From JBGSBR01 sp041730495 (GTDB taxonomy: Bacteria; Patescibacteriota; Microgenomatia; UBA1406; GWC2-37-13), in NCBI GenBank assembly GCA_041730495.1, contig JBGSBR010000012.1:1-31267 (forward strand): a stretch of DNA of 31,267 nt, written 5' to 3'. The notes beneath the pieces were generated by a model that was given only the letters and a program-made list of their open reading frames with translations, was not told the DNA's origin and ran no database searches. Shown piece by piece: positions 7,888-15,623 of the stretch (position 1 is the first letter of the stretch; each line of letters begins with the position of its first letter). The translations under genes and the position numbers were made by a program.

Positions 7888-8343
7888 ACAGCAAAAAAAA
7901 CAACAGCAACAAAAGCTACTAAAACTGCAAAAGTATTAAAAGCAGTTGAATTAAATGAAGAAGAAGTAAAAGTCGAGACAGTCGAACCAGAACCTACTAA
8001 AGCAAAAGCAACTAAAAAATCTAAAGGTAAAGCTGAGGTTGCTCCTGTCAAAAAAACATCAGCTAAAGTAGAGCTTGCTCCACTTCCAGATAGTAAACAA
8101 GAAATCATCGAGATTTATGCTCAAAAACAAGGTGATACTGGTTCTCCAGAAGTACAAGTAGCTTTGCTGACACATAAAATCTTACGTTTAACAGAGCATC
8201 TTGAAGGTAATAAAAAAGATAATCATTCACGTCGTGGACTTCTCAAAGTCATTGCGAAACGTCGAAGAATTCTTAACTACCTCCAAAAGCTTGACGAACA
8301 ACGCTATAAAGATCTCATCAAAAAGATCGGCCTTAAAAAATAA
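7876..8343 (+). CDS. rpsO: 30S ribosomal protein S15 with a long N-terminal extension
   Basis: S15 binds the central domain of 16S rRNA early in 30S assembly. The C-terminal ~85 residues are canonical: KQEIIEIYAQKQGDTGSPEVQ, LTEHL, KKDNHSRRGLLKVIAKRR and LNYLQKLDEQRYKDLIKKIGL. They are preceded by about 70 residues rich in Lys, Ala, Thr and Glu with repeated K/T/A runs, so the protein is 155 residues against ~89 usual. The extension looks disordered and histone-tail-like and may contact rRNA or the neighbouring ribosome surface. The start is set by the promoter four bases upstream; there is no internal ATG near the S15 core. Followed by pnp, the same order as in E. coli. Confidence 0.96.
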   Translation: MAKQTAKKTTATKATKTAKVLKAVELNEEEVKVETVEPEPTKAKATKKSKGKAEVAPVKKTSAKVELAPLPDSKQEIIEIYAQKQGDTGSPEVQVALLTHKILRLTEHLEGNKKDNHSRRGLLKVIAKRRRILNYLQKLDEQRYKDLIKKIGLKK

Positions 8344-8376
8344 TTAATAATTGAGGATTAACGCGGTAGTATACTG

Positions 8377-8422
8377 TGTCATTCTGAACTTGACCTAATG
8401 TGAGGTTAGATTCAGTGTGACA
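8377..8422 (+). promoter_or_regulatory. Stem-loop between rpsO and pnp
   Basis: Arms 8377-8388 and 8411-8422 pair over 12 positions with one T.G wobble and one mismatch. The apical part can form a further CTAA/TTAG helix (8395-8398 with 8406-8409). No T-run follows, so it is not a standard terminator. In E. coli a stem-loop in the same gene interval is cut by RNase III and mediates PNPase autoregulation; a similar role here is inference. Confidence 0.5.
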
Positions 8423-8461
8423 GCTATACTTCGCTTGACTTCCTCCTCATAATCATAAGAT

Positions 8462-10723
8462 ATGAAATATCTTGAAAAGACCATGGATTTCCATGGACAA
8501 CCCCTTACGTTACAATTTGGAAAGCTTGCAAAAGCATCAACAACTTCAGTGTTTGCCAAACTTGGTGAAACATCTGTGCTTGTCAGTGTGATGGCAGGTA
8601 AAGTACGAGATGATATCGATTACTTCCCACTTCAAGTCGAATATGTTGAGCGCCTCTATGCAGGTGGTATCATCAAAGGTTCTCGTTGGGTCAAACGTGA
8701 AGGCCGTCCTACAGATGATGCAATTCTCAAAGGTCGTTTGATTGATCGTTCAATCCGACCATTATTCCCAAAAAACTACAAAAGAGAAGTACAGATAATC
8801 ATGACTCTCATGTCTATTGATCATGTAAATGCTCCAGAGATCTTAGCAGCTATTGCTTGTTCTGCAGCACTTCATGTTTCATCTGTTCCTTGGGATGGAC
8901 CTATCAGTACAGTTCAGATTGGATACTCTAATCTTGAAGGTAAAGAGGGCGAACTAATCGTCAATCCAACTCCTGAACAAAAAGCTAACTCAGCACTTGA
9001 CTTAGTTGCTTCAACTTCTAAAGAAAAAGTTTTGATGATCGAAACAGGCGCTCGTCAGATCCCAGAACAAATCATCAAAGAAGCATTAAAGCTTTCCAAA
9101 GTAGAGAATGCTAAAGTAATCGATTTCATCGAAGAGATTCGTGCAGAGATCGGTATGGAAAAAGAAGCAGTAGACGAATCATATGTTGATGAAAAATTAT
9201 TGAAAGCTCTTAAAAAAGATTTTGATAAAGAACTCAACACAATCGTGGATGAAAAAGCTTCAAAAGAATCAAACAACAGTGCAACCATGAACGAACTCAT
9301 GAAAACTGCTGGTGAAAAATACAAAGAAGAGTTTGATGGTAAATTGATTGCCAAAGCAATTGATTACATGACTAAAAATCTTATCCGTGAACGCACACTT
9401 GAAAAACATGTCCGTATCGATGGACGTAAGCTAGATCAGGTCCGTGAGCTATCTGCTGATATTGATCTCATCCCACGAGTACATGGTACTGGTATGTTCA
9501 ATCGCGGTGATACTCAGGTTGTTTCTGTCACCACACTCGGTGCACCAGGACTTGAGCAGCTGATCGAAACTCCTGAAGGTCAGGAAGAAAAGCATTACAT
9601 CCATCACTATTCATTCCCACCATACTCAGTCGGAGAAACTGGTCGTATCGGATCAGTCTCACGTCGTGAGATCGGACACGGTGCACTTGCTGAAAAAGCA
9701 ATTGAACCTGTTCTTCCAGATCGTGCTGATTTCCCATATACCATCCGTGTAGTCTCTGAAGTATTTACCTCAAACGGTTCAACTTCAATGGCTTCAACCT
9801 GTGGATCATCACTGTCACTTATGGCAGCTGGTGTACCTATCAAGGCAGCAGTCGGCGGTATCGCTATGGGTATCATGAGTCGTTCAGACGAGGACTATGT
9901 TATTCTCACAGATATCATGGGTGTCGAAGACTTCTCAGGTGAGATGGACTTCAAAGTCACTGGTACTGCAGATGGTGTCACAGCTATCCAACTTGATGTC
10001 AAAAACAAAGGTTTAACCGATAAAATGATTGATGAAATTCTTGATGGTGCTCGTGTAGCACTTAATCAAGTCTTGGATGTCATGAACAAAGTAATCGCAG
10101 AACCTCGTGCTGAGCTGTCTCAATATGCACCTCAGGTTACTACAGTTATGATTGCTGAAGACAAGATTGGTGCAGTCATCGGCCCAGGTGGCAAGATGAT
10201 TCGTTCAATCATCGCTGAAACTGGTGCTGAGATCAATGTGGATGATGATGGTCGTGTGACTATCACTGGTGTTGATAAAGTCAAAGTAGCAGCAGCTGCT
10301 GACATCATCAAAAACCTTGTCAAAGATGTAGAAGTCGGAGAAGTCTACGAAGGTGAAGTCAAAAGACTGATGGCCTTCGGAGCATTCGTCGAAGTACTTC
10401 CTGGGAAAGAAGGTTTAGTACACGTCTCACGTATGGCAAATGGTTTCGTCAAAGACGCAGCTGATGTCATGAGTGTTGGACAACAAGTCAAAGTAAGAGT
10501 ATTTGAGATCGATCAACAAGGTCGTATTAATCTAGAAGTCGTCGATAAGCCAGATATGCCTTCACAAGAAGGTGGTGGCCAAGCACCTCCACGAACAGGT
10601 GGATATGGTGGTGGCGGTGGCAATCGAGGCGGAGGATATGGCGGAGATCGTCGGGATAGTAGAGCTCCACGACCATCAAACAACCGTGATCGTCAACCAC
10701 GACCCAATGAAGATTGGTCATAA
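8462..10723 (+). CDS. pnp: Polyribonucleotide nucleotidyltransferase (PNPase)
   Basis: A 753-residue phosphorolytic 3'-5' exoribonuclease that works as a ring-shaped trimer in mRNA decay. Domains in order: first RNase PH-like core (about 1-215), helical linker (about 235-315, Lys/Glu-rich), second RNase PH-like core (about 318-545) with GDTQVVSVTTLG, SVSRREIGHGALAEKA and FTSNGSTSMAS, KH domain around VIGPGGKMI (about 575), and S1 domain (about 625-697, GEVYEGEVKRLMAFGAFVEVLPGKEGLVHVS split across it). The last ~50 residues form a Gly/Arg/Pro-rich tail resembling RGG-type RNA-binding tails. All domains are intact. It starts without a Shine-Dalgarno and is probably co-transcribed with rpsO; a clear terminator follows. 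Confidence 0.97.
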   Translation: MKYLEKTMDFHGQPLTLQFGKLAKASTTSVFAKLGETSVLVSVMAGKVRDDIDYFPLQVEYVERLYAGGIIKGSRWVKREGRPTDDAILKGRLIDRSIRPLFPKNYKREVQIIMTLMSIDHVNAPEILAAIACSAALHVSSVPWDGPISTVQIGYSNLEGKEGELIVNPTPEQKANSALDLVASTSKEKVLMIETGARQIPEQIIKEALKLSKVENAKVIDFIEEIRAEIGMEKEAVDESYVDEKLLKALKKDFDKELNTIVDEKASKESNNSATMNELMKTAGEKYKEEFDGKLIAKAIDYMTKNLIRERTLEKHVRIDGRKLDQVRELSADIDLIPRVHGTGMFNRGDTQVVSVTTLGAPGLEQLIETPEGQEEKHYIHHYSFPPYSVGETGRIGSVSRREIGHGALAEKAIEPVLPDRADFPYTIRVVSEVFTSNGSTSMASTCGSSLSLMAAGVPIKAAVGGIAMGIMSRSDEDYVILTDIMGVEDFSGEMDFKVTGTADGVTAIQLDVKNKGLTDKMIDEILDGARVALNQVLDVMNKVIAEPRAELSQYAPQVTTVMIAEDKIGAVIGPGGKMIRSIIAETGAEINVDDDGRVTITGVDKVKVAAAADIIKNLVKDVEVGEVYEGEVKRLMAFGAFVEVLPGKEGLVHVSRMANGFVKDAADVMSVGQQVKVRVFEIDQQGRINLEVVDKPDMPSQEGGGQAPPRTGGYGGGGGNRGGGYGGDRRDSRAPRPSNNRDRQPRPNEDWS

Positions 10724-10740
10724 GATCTGAAGTTTATATT

Positions 10741-10778
10741 AAAACCAGGACAGGTGAAAATCTGCTCCTGGTTTTTTT
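10741..10778 (+). terminator. Rho-independent terminator after pnp
   Basis: Ten-base arms AAAACCAGGA (10741-10750) and TCCTGGTTTT (10766-10775) pair perfectly. A further 3-bp helix sits inside across one bulged C, and the T-run continues to 10778. It ends the rpsO-pnp unit. Confidence 0.92.
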
Positions 10779-10793
10779 ATGCAAAGATTTGAA

Positions 10794-10822
10794 TTTACAT
10801 TTGTTCAAAAGCGTGTTACTAT
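10794..10822 (+). promoter_or_regulatory. ftsK promoter TTTACA-N17-TACTAT with extended -10
   Basis: -35 TTTACA (10794-10799), 17-bp spacer, -10 TACTAT (10817-10822) preceded by TG at the extended -10 position. The predicted start near 10829 leaves an 11-base leader before the ATG at 10840. Confidence 0.7.
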
Positions 10823-10839
10823 GAATCAATATTCTGCCT

Positions 10840-12954
10840 ATGGGAAGACGCAAAAAATCTAAATTTCCATCACTAAAGATCAATAATAAGACCATTTTCA
10901 ATATCATTGGTTTCTTCTTATTTGGTATTGGATTTATCATGTTGGCTTCTTTCACTCAGCTTTTTATCGAAGTACCTGAAGAAGGACGAATCTTAGCTCA
11001 AGTAAACACTCAGTTATTTGATATTTTTGGTGGACTGAGTATCTTTGTACCGTTTGTTGTGATCTTGATTTCAGGTCATTTCTTCAACTCCAAAAAGCTT
11101 AGTTTCGTCAAACTAAATGTCAGTTTAGGTTCAATCTTATTGCTTATTTCGCTATTGGGTATTTTCCGTTCAGGAAGTGTAGGTCGTACGATCTATGATA
11201 ATTTATCACTTGATTTCACTGCTCTCGGTGCACTTTCGATACTGTTAATAGCATTTGTGGTTGGTTTCATCTTATTTCTTGATACATCGATCGATGTTAT
11301 CGCACTTGCCGTCGTGAAAATGTTTGCACCAATGGGTAAGTTCTTCGAAGAGCTATCAAAACGTAAACCCAAGAAAGAAGATAAAGAATCCAAAGATGAT
11401 AACTTCATCAAAGATAGTCGAGTACTCAATAAACCTGAACCTGCAATTCCTCAACCTGTAGTTAATGCAGCACAGCTGCCTAAATCTGATAAGGATAGTT
11501 TTTCAATCAAACCAGTAATGCAAGATTCCTCGACGTGGGTATATCCACCAGTTACCTTACTTCATGATGTCAAACAAGTCGAAGCTGATCGCGGCGATGT
11601 GAAGCTCAATGCCTACACCATCGAGAAAACACTTGATAGTTTCGGTATCCGTACTCGAGTATCTGAGGTAAACTTCGGCCCTACTGTCACCCAATACGCG
11701 ATGGAGATCACTATGGGTACCAAGCTTTCCAAGATTACTGCACTGACCAATGATTTAGCACTCGCACTAGCAGCTCCTACTGGTCAGGTGCGTATCGAAG
11801 CTCCGATCCCAGGACGATCGCTTGTCGGTATCGAGATCCCCAACAAAAAACCACAGATTGTGACATTGAAGAACTTACTTTCATCGACAGCTTTTGATGA
11901 TAAAGAAGATCCATTGCTTGTCCCACTTGGACTTGATGTGGCAGGACTCGCGATTGCCGCGAGTTTGTCGAAAATGCCTCACGTATTGGTCGCCGGTACC
12001 ACCGGATCTGGTAAGTCAGTCATGCTCAATGCCTGGATCACCACACTCATGATGCGTACTCGTCCGGATGAAGTCAGATTGATCTTAGTCGATCCAAAAC
12101 AAGTCGAGATGGTGCAGTATAATCATTCACCTCATTTGCTTACGGAAGTAATCACAGATCCAGGTAAGGTCGTCTCAGCACTGCGTTGGTCTGTGGCAGA
12201 GATGGAGGCTAGATATAAAGAACTAGCACAAGCTGGAGTACGTAATCTCGAAAGCTTCAATAAGCTGCCTGATGTCGAAAAGAAACCATATATTATCTTT
12301 GTCATCGATGAGCTTGCTGACCTCATGATGTATGCTGCAAGTGAAGCAGAGGATCTGATCACACGTATTGCGCAGAAAGCTCGTGCTGTCGGTATCCATC
12401 TCGTACTCGCCACACAGCGTCCATCTGTTGATGTTATCACTGGTCTGATGAAAGCCAATATTCCGACACGTCTTGCCTTTAACGTTTCCTCGATGATCGA
12501 TTCACGTGTCATCATTGATATGCCAGGAGCAGAGAAGTTGCTTGGTCGTGGTGATATGTTCTATCTGCCACCAGATCAGTCTAAACCTCGTCGTATCCAA
12601 GGTCCGTATATCACTGAGCATGAAGTGCGGGATGTTGTCGGTTTCCTACGATCTCAAGTACCAGAAGTGCATTACACCGAAGAGATTACCGATCAATCTA
12701 GTCCGACAATGGGTGGTATGGTTGGTAATAGTCCATCAGGTGGAGGACAGTATGATGAGTTTTTCAATCAAGCAATTGAGATTATCATGCAATCAGATAA
12801 AGCATCAGCGTCACTCTTGCAACGTAAACTGCGTATCGGGTATGCTCGAGCAGCACGCATCCTTGATGAGCTTCATGAAGCAGGCTATGTCGGTCCTGCA
12901 GAAGGATCTAAGCCTCGTGAGGTTATCAAACGACCTACAGCTCAAGAAGAGTGA
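10840..12954 (+). CDS. ftsK: DNA translocase FtsK/SpoIIIE
   Basis: A 704-residue membrane-anchored DNA pump that clears chromosome DNA from the closing septum. Four membrane helices lie in residues 18-160. A short charged linker (about 170-235) follows instead of the very long E. coli one. The motor has an alpha domain (about 240-350) and a RecA-like beta domain with Walker A AGTTGSGKS (385-393), VDPKQVEM (418-425) and Walker B VIDELADL (488-495), then KARAVGIHLVLATQRPSVDV. The C-terminal gamma winged helix (about 636-695) has the SASLLQRKLRIGYARAARIL and DELHEAGYVGP segments, so KOPS-type DNA recognition is likely. The stop overlaps a GTG of the next gene. Confidence 0.96.
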   Translation: MGRRKKSKFPSLKINNKTIFNIIGFFLFGIGFIMLASFTQLFIEVPEEGRILAQVNTQLFDIFGGLSIFVPFVVILISGHFFNSKKLSFVKLNVSLGSILLLISLLGIFRSGSVGRTIYDNLSLDFTALGALSILLIAFVVGFILFLDTSIDVIALAVVKMFAPMGKFFEELSKRKPKKEDKESKDDNFIKDSRVLNKPEPAIPQPVVNAAQLPKSDKDSFSIKPVMQDSSTWVYPPVTLLHDVKQVEADRGDVKLNAYTIEKTLDSFGIRTRVSEVNFGPTVTQYAMEITMGTKLSKITALTNDLALALAAPTGQVRIEAPIPGRSLVGIEIPNKKPQIVTLKNLLSSTAFDDKEDPLLVPLGLDVAGLAIAASLSKMPHVLVAGTTGSGKSVMLNAWITTLMMRTRPDEVRLILVDPKQVEMVQYNHSPHLLTEVITDPGKVVSALRWSVAEMEARYKELAQAGVRNLESFNKLPDVEKKPYIIFVIDELADLMMYAASEAEDLITRIAQKARAVGIHLVLATQRPSVDVITGLMKANIPTRLAFNVSSMIDSRVIIDMPGAEKLLGRGDMFYLPPDQSKPRRIQGPYITEHEVRDVVGFLRSQVPEVHYTEEITDQSSPTMGGMVGNSPSGGGQYDEFFNQAIEIIMQSDKASASLLQRKLRIGYARAARILDELHEAGYVGPAEGSKPREVIKRPTAQEE

Positions 12955-12956
12955 GT

Positions 12957-13406
12957 ATGAAAAAATTACTATCAAAAATAAACTTCAAAGTATTCAGCAT
13001 AATCTTCTTTAGTTTTTTCTTACTTGAATACGGATCTGCAGCAATCAATGCGTATCAATTCTCAGTAAAGATGGGTATGACTAGCACTGAGTTACTCCAA
13101 CATGCTCAACTATCAAAATATATCTATAGATTTATTTTTTATGGATTGACATACTGGGTTATTTTTGAAGGGGTATCTAAGAAAAAAGAAGGTGCTTATT
13201 ATTTATTGCAGATATTACTCATTTTACATATATTGAGTAGGGTGTTTATTCTCGTCTATTCGTTGTATTCTAATGTATTTGCAGAGGTTTTTAGTGGTGC
13301 ATTCGTAGCACTTGCTGTTGTTTGGAATATTATCGTTATAGCTATCTATGTCTTTTTTATAACTTATTTATATAATTACCGAAAGAAAGTAATTAAAAAT
13401 AAATGA
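12957..13406 (+). CDS. Four-span membrane protein of unknown function
   Basis: A 149-residue protein from the ATG at 12957, two bases after the ftsK stop; a GTG at 12951 overlapping that stop would add two residues. About four membrane spans are visible (roughly 11-31, 55-75, 80-102, 110-135), with a basic loop SKKKEGAYY after the second and a basic C-terminal tail (YNYRKKVIKNK), which suggests both ends face the cytoplasm. Aromatic residues are frequent. No family recognised. The tight junction implies transcription with ftsK; it converges on mltG with three bases between stops and no terminator hairpin seen. Confidence 0.7.
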   Translation: MKKLLSKINFKVFSIIFFSFFLLEYGSAAINAYQFSVKMGMTSTELLQHAQLSKYIYRFIFYGLTYWVIFEGVSKKKEGAYYLLQILLILHILSRVFILVYSLYSNVFAEVFSGAFVALAVVWNIIVIAIYVFFITYLYNYRKKVIKNK

Positions 13407-13409
13407 AGA

Positions 13410-14369
13410 CTAAAGATACCGATCGATATTCTTTTGATGTTCACTGAATGTTTCTGCGTAATGTGTTTCACCTGATGGCTCAGCTACATAGAAGAGATAC
13501 GGAGTATTTGGATCTGCGTCTAAGACTGCCTCAATAGATTCCATACCAGGGTTACCTATTGGTCCAGGAGGAAGACCTGGGTTTTGATAGGTGTTGTATG
13601 GTGAGTCGATTTCTAGATCGTCAAAGGTCAGACTACTTTTCCACCAACGTTTTTCTTGTGGTTGATATCCAAGTGCATACTGGACAGTGGCGTCAATCTG
13701 TAATGGCATACCTTCTTCTATACGATTGAGCATGACGCTGGCAATTTTTGCACGATCTTCATCAAATTTCGCTTCACGTTCGACGAGCGAAGCGAGTGTC
13801 AGTACTTCAAGATCTGTAAGTCCTAGATCACGTGCTTTGGCTTGAAGATCAGGTGTATATCGTTGTGTGAATGTATTACCCATGATGTCGATGATCTGCT
13901 GCGCTGTAGGATTTTTAGGGACAAGATAAGTATCTGGAAATAAATATCCTTCGGTAGCGAGTTCATTAAACTCGGTTTCAGGGATATCAAACTCTTTGGC
14001 GACAATCTCAGCAATCTCTTCTTTACGCAGGCCTTCAGGTATCGTCACCCAAACATCAAGCGTGCCTCGAGTCAGGTTATCTGCAAGTGTATAAGCATCC
14101 ATCGAAGGTGATAGACGGAAGTCACCGGCCTGGATCTTGGTTTCGATCCCGAGTTGTTTGACGACCAGATAAAAAGCAATACGATTACGAATCAAGTTTT
14201 CACTGGCTAGGTTATTGATGATCGTATCAAGTGGTTCACCAGGTTTCACCATAAACATCTTGGCAGAGGTATCACTTTTATCTACAGCAAGAGTACCTTC
14301 TTTAAAGACGGTAAAACTCGAGATACCGATAATAGCTAAGATGACAACGAGGATAATAAGTTTTCTCAT
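13410..14369 (-). CDS. mltG: Endolytic murein transglycosylase MltG (YceG-like)
   Basis: A 319-residue single-pass membrane enzyme that cuts nascent glycan strands and is thought to set their length. It has an N-terminal membrane helix (3-22), a LysM-like region (about 36-100: MVKPGEPLDTIINNLASENLI split by hydrophobic positions), then the YceG catalytic domain. The domain shows GYLFPDTY (141-148), LASLVEREA with the presumed catalytic Glu197, IASVMLNRIEEGMPLQIDATVQYALG, SPYNTYQNPGLPPGPIGNPG (256-275) and the closing LFYVAEPSGETHYAETFSEH. Slightly shorter than E. coli (340). Its ATG overlaps the upstream gene's stop (ATGA, 14366-14369), indicating translational coupling within the murJ operon. 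Confidence 0.94.
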   Translation of the reverse strand: MRKLIILVVILAIIGISSFTVFKEGTLAVDKSDTSAKMFMVKPGEPLDTIINNLASENLIRNRIAFYLVVKQLGIETKIQAGDFRLSPSMDAYTLADNLTRGTLDVWVTIPEGLRKEEIAEIVAKEFDIPETEFNELATEGYLFPDTYLVPKNPTAQQIIDIMGNTFTQRYTPDLQAKARDLGLTDLEVLTLASLVEREAKFDEDRAKIASVMLNRIEEGMPLQIDATVQYALGYQPQEKRWWKSSLTFDDLEIDSPYNTYQNPGLPPGPIGNPGMESIEAVLDADPNTPYLFYVAEPSGETHYAETFSEHQKNIDRYL

Positions 14370-15622
14370 GATTCTATAGTGTAAATTGGGAACATTTTTA
14401 ATGTTTCGATGGCTTCTTCTATATCATTCTTTTGAGATGCATAAAACGTAAACATTGTGTCATTTTTTGAGACTTTATCGTCAAGACGTTTATTTAAGTA
14501 TAATCCTGCATAGATATCGCCTGGTGCACCAAGCACTTTAGCAAGTGAGTGCAGGTTATAGTTATTGATATGTTTTATTGTACCAGATTGAGCTGCAGGT
14601 ATCTCATGATGGTAGACTTTGTGCACGGGTTTACGCCAGTTCATATCGGGATCTCCGTGCTGAGCTTTGACAATCTCTTTAAATTTCTTGAGAGCAGATC
14701 CGTCACTGAGTATCTGAGCTGCTAATTCATCGCCATTTTGAGGTTTTCCGGCTGTCTTGAGGCACATATCCAAGAGTTTTCCAGCAAGTCTGAGTGAGCG
14801 ATTTTCGAGGTCCATAGGACGATCCTTATCTTGTTCGAGTACTTTCAGTACATCAACAGCTTCCAAATATGGACCAATGCCATTTCCTGCTGGCTGAGTT
14901 GTATTATGGATATCGACAAAGACATCGATGTTAAATTTTTTACAGATTTTACTAAACTTAGCAGCCACCACATCAGCATCTTTTTTATATTTGATCTTCA
15001 TAGTTGGTCCAAGAGGGATATCAAGTACTAAATGATTTGTCGACATGGCAATTTTTTTTGCCATGATTGAGACGATCACTTTATCAAATGATTCATATGA
15101 AAGTGGTTCCTCTACTCGGATGATCACATCATCAGCAGGAGCGATACCGAGGTGTCCACCCCAGACGATACAACCGCCGACATTATTCACAATTTGCTTC
15201 ATTTGTTCGGGTGTGAAAGTGACTTTGGCACAGATCTCCATAACATCTGCAGTACCAGCAGGAGATGTGATAGCACGCGATGAAGTCTTGGGCATATAAA
15301 AGCCAGCTGCAGCAACGATCGGGACGATGATCATGGTTGCTCGAGCACCAGATAGCCCGCCGATAGAATGTTTATCAGCCACTATGCCTGGGAACTCGAT
15401 CTTTGAGCCTGTTTCTACCATGGCTTTGGTGAGGTAATACAGTTCGTCTTCATTAAACCCATCTTTGAAGCCTGAGGCGACGAAATAAGCCGTGAGTACA
15501 TCACCGAGACGATCATGAGATATTTCATCCATCAGTGTATAAATCTCTTTGTAGTCGAGTCGACGACCACGGAGTTTCTTTTTGATAGCTTCGATGGCTT
15601 GTAAATGTTTTGTTTGATCCAT
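14366..15622 (-). CDS. deoA: AMP phosphorylase / thymidine phosphorylase family protein
   Basis: A 418-residue nucleoside phosphorylase of the glycosyltransferase family 3 fold. It has an N-terminal helical domain, the phosphate-site loop DKHSIGGLSGARATM (83-97), KTSSRAITSPAGTAD (112-126), SIMAKKIAMSTNHLVLDIP, and a C-terminal PYNP-type domain from about 330. The SSRAITSPAGTAD version resembles archaeal and CPR AMP phosphorylase rather than the SGRGLGHTGGTLD of true thymidine phosphorylase. However, the ~80-residue N-terminal extension of archaeal AMP phosphorylase (about 500 aa) is missing. If it acts on AMP it would yield ribose-1,5-bisphosphate and adenine; neither the isomerase nor RuBisCO is in this window. 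It sits between murJ (one-base gap) and mltG (four-base overlap). Confidence 0.85.
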   Translation of the reverse strand: MDQTKHLQAIEAIKKKLRGRRLDYKEIYTLMDEISHDRLGDVLTAYFVASGFKDGFNEDELYYLTKAMVETGSKIEFPGIVADKHSIGGLSGARATMIIVPIVAAAGFYMPKTSSRAITSPAGTADVMEICAKVTFTPEQMKQIVNNVGGCIVWGGHLGIAPADDVIIRVEEPLSYESFDKVIVSIMAKKIAMSTNHLVLDIPLGPTMKIKYKKDADVVAAKFSKICKKFNIDVFVDIHNTTQPAGNGIGPYLEAVDVLKVLEQDKDRPMDLENRSLRLAGKLLDMCLKTAGKPQNGDELAAQILSDGSALKKFKEIVKAQHGDPDMNWRKPVHKVYHHEIPAAQSGTIKHINNYNLHSLAKVLGAPGDIYAGLYLNKRLDDKVSKNDTMFTFYASQKNDIEEAIETLKMFPIYTIES

Positions 15623-15623
15623 A

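Noticed and set aside
12506..13012. 168-residue plus-strand frame over the end of ftsK.
   Set aside because: Out-of-frame shadow of the FtsK motor and gamma domain, which are clearly coding in the other frame.
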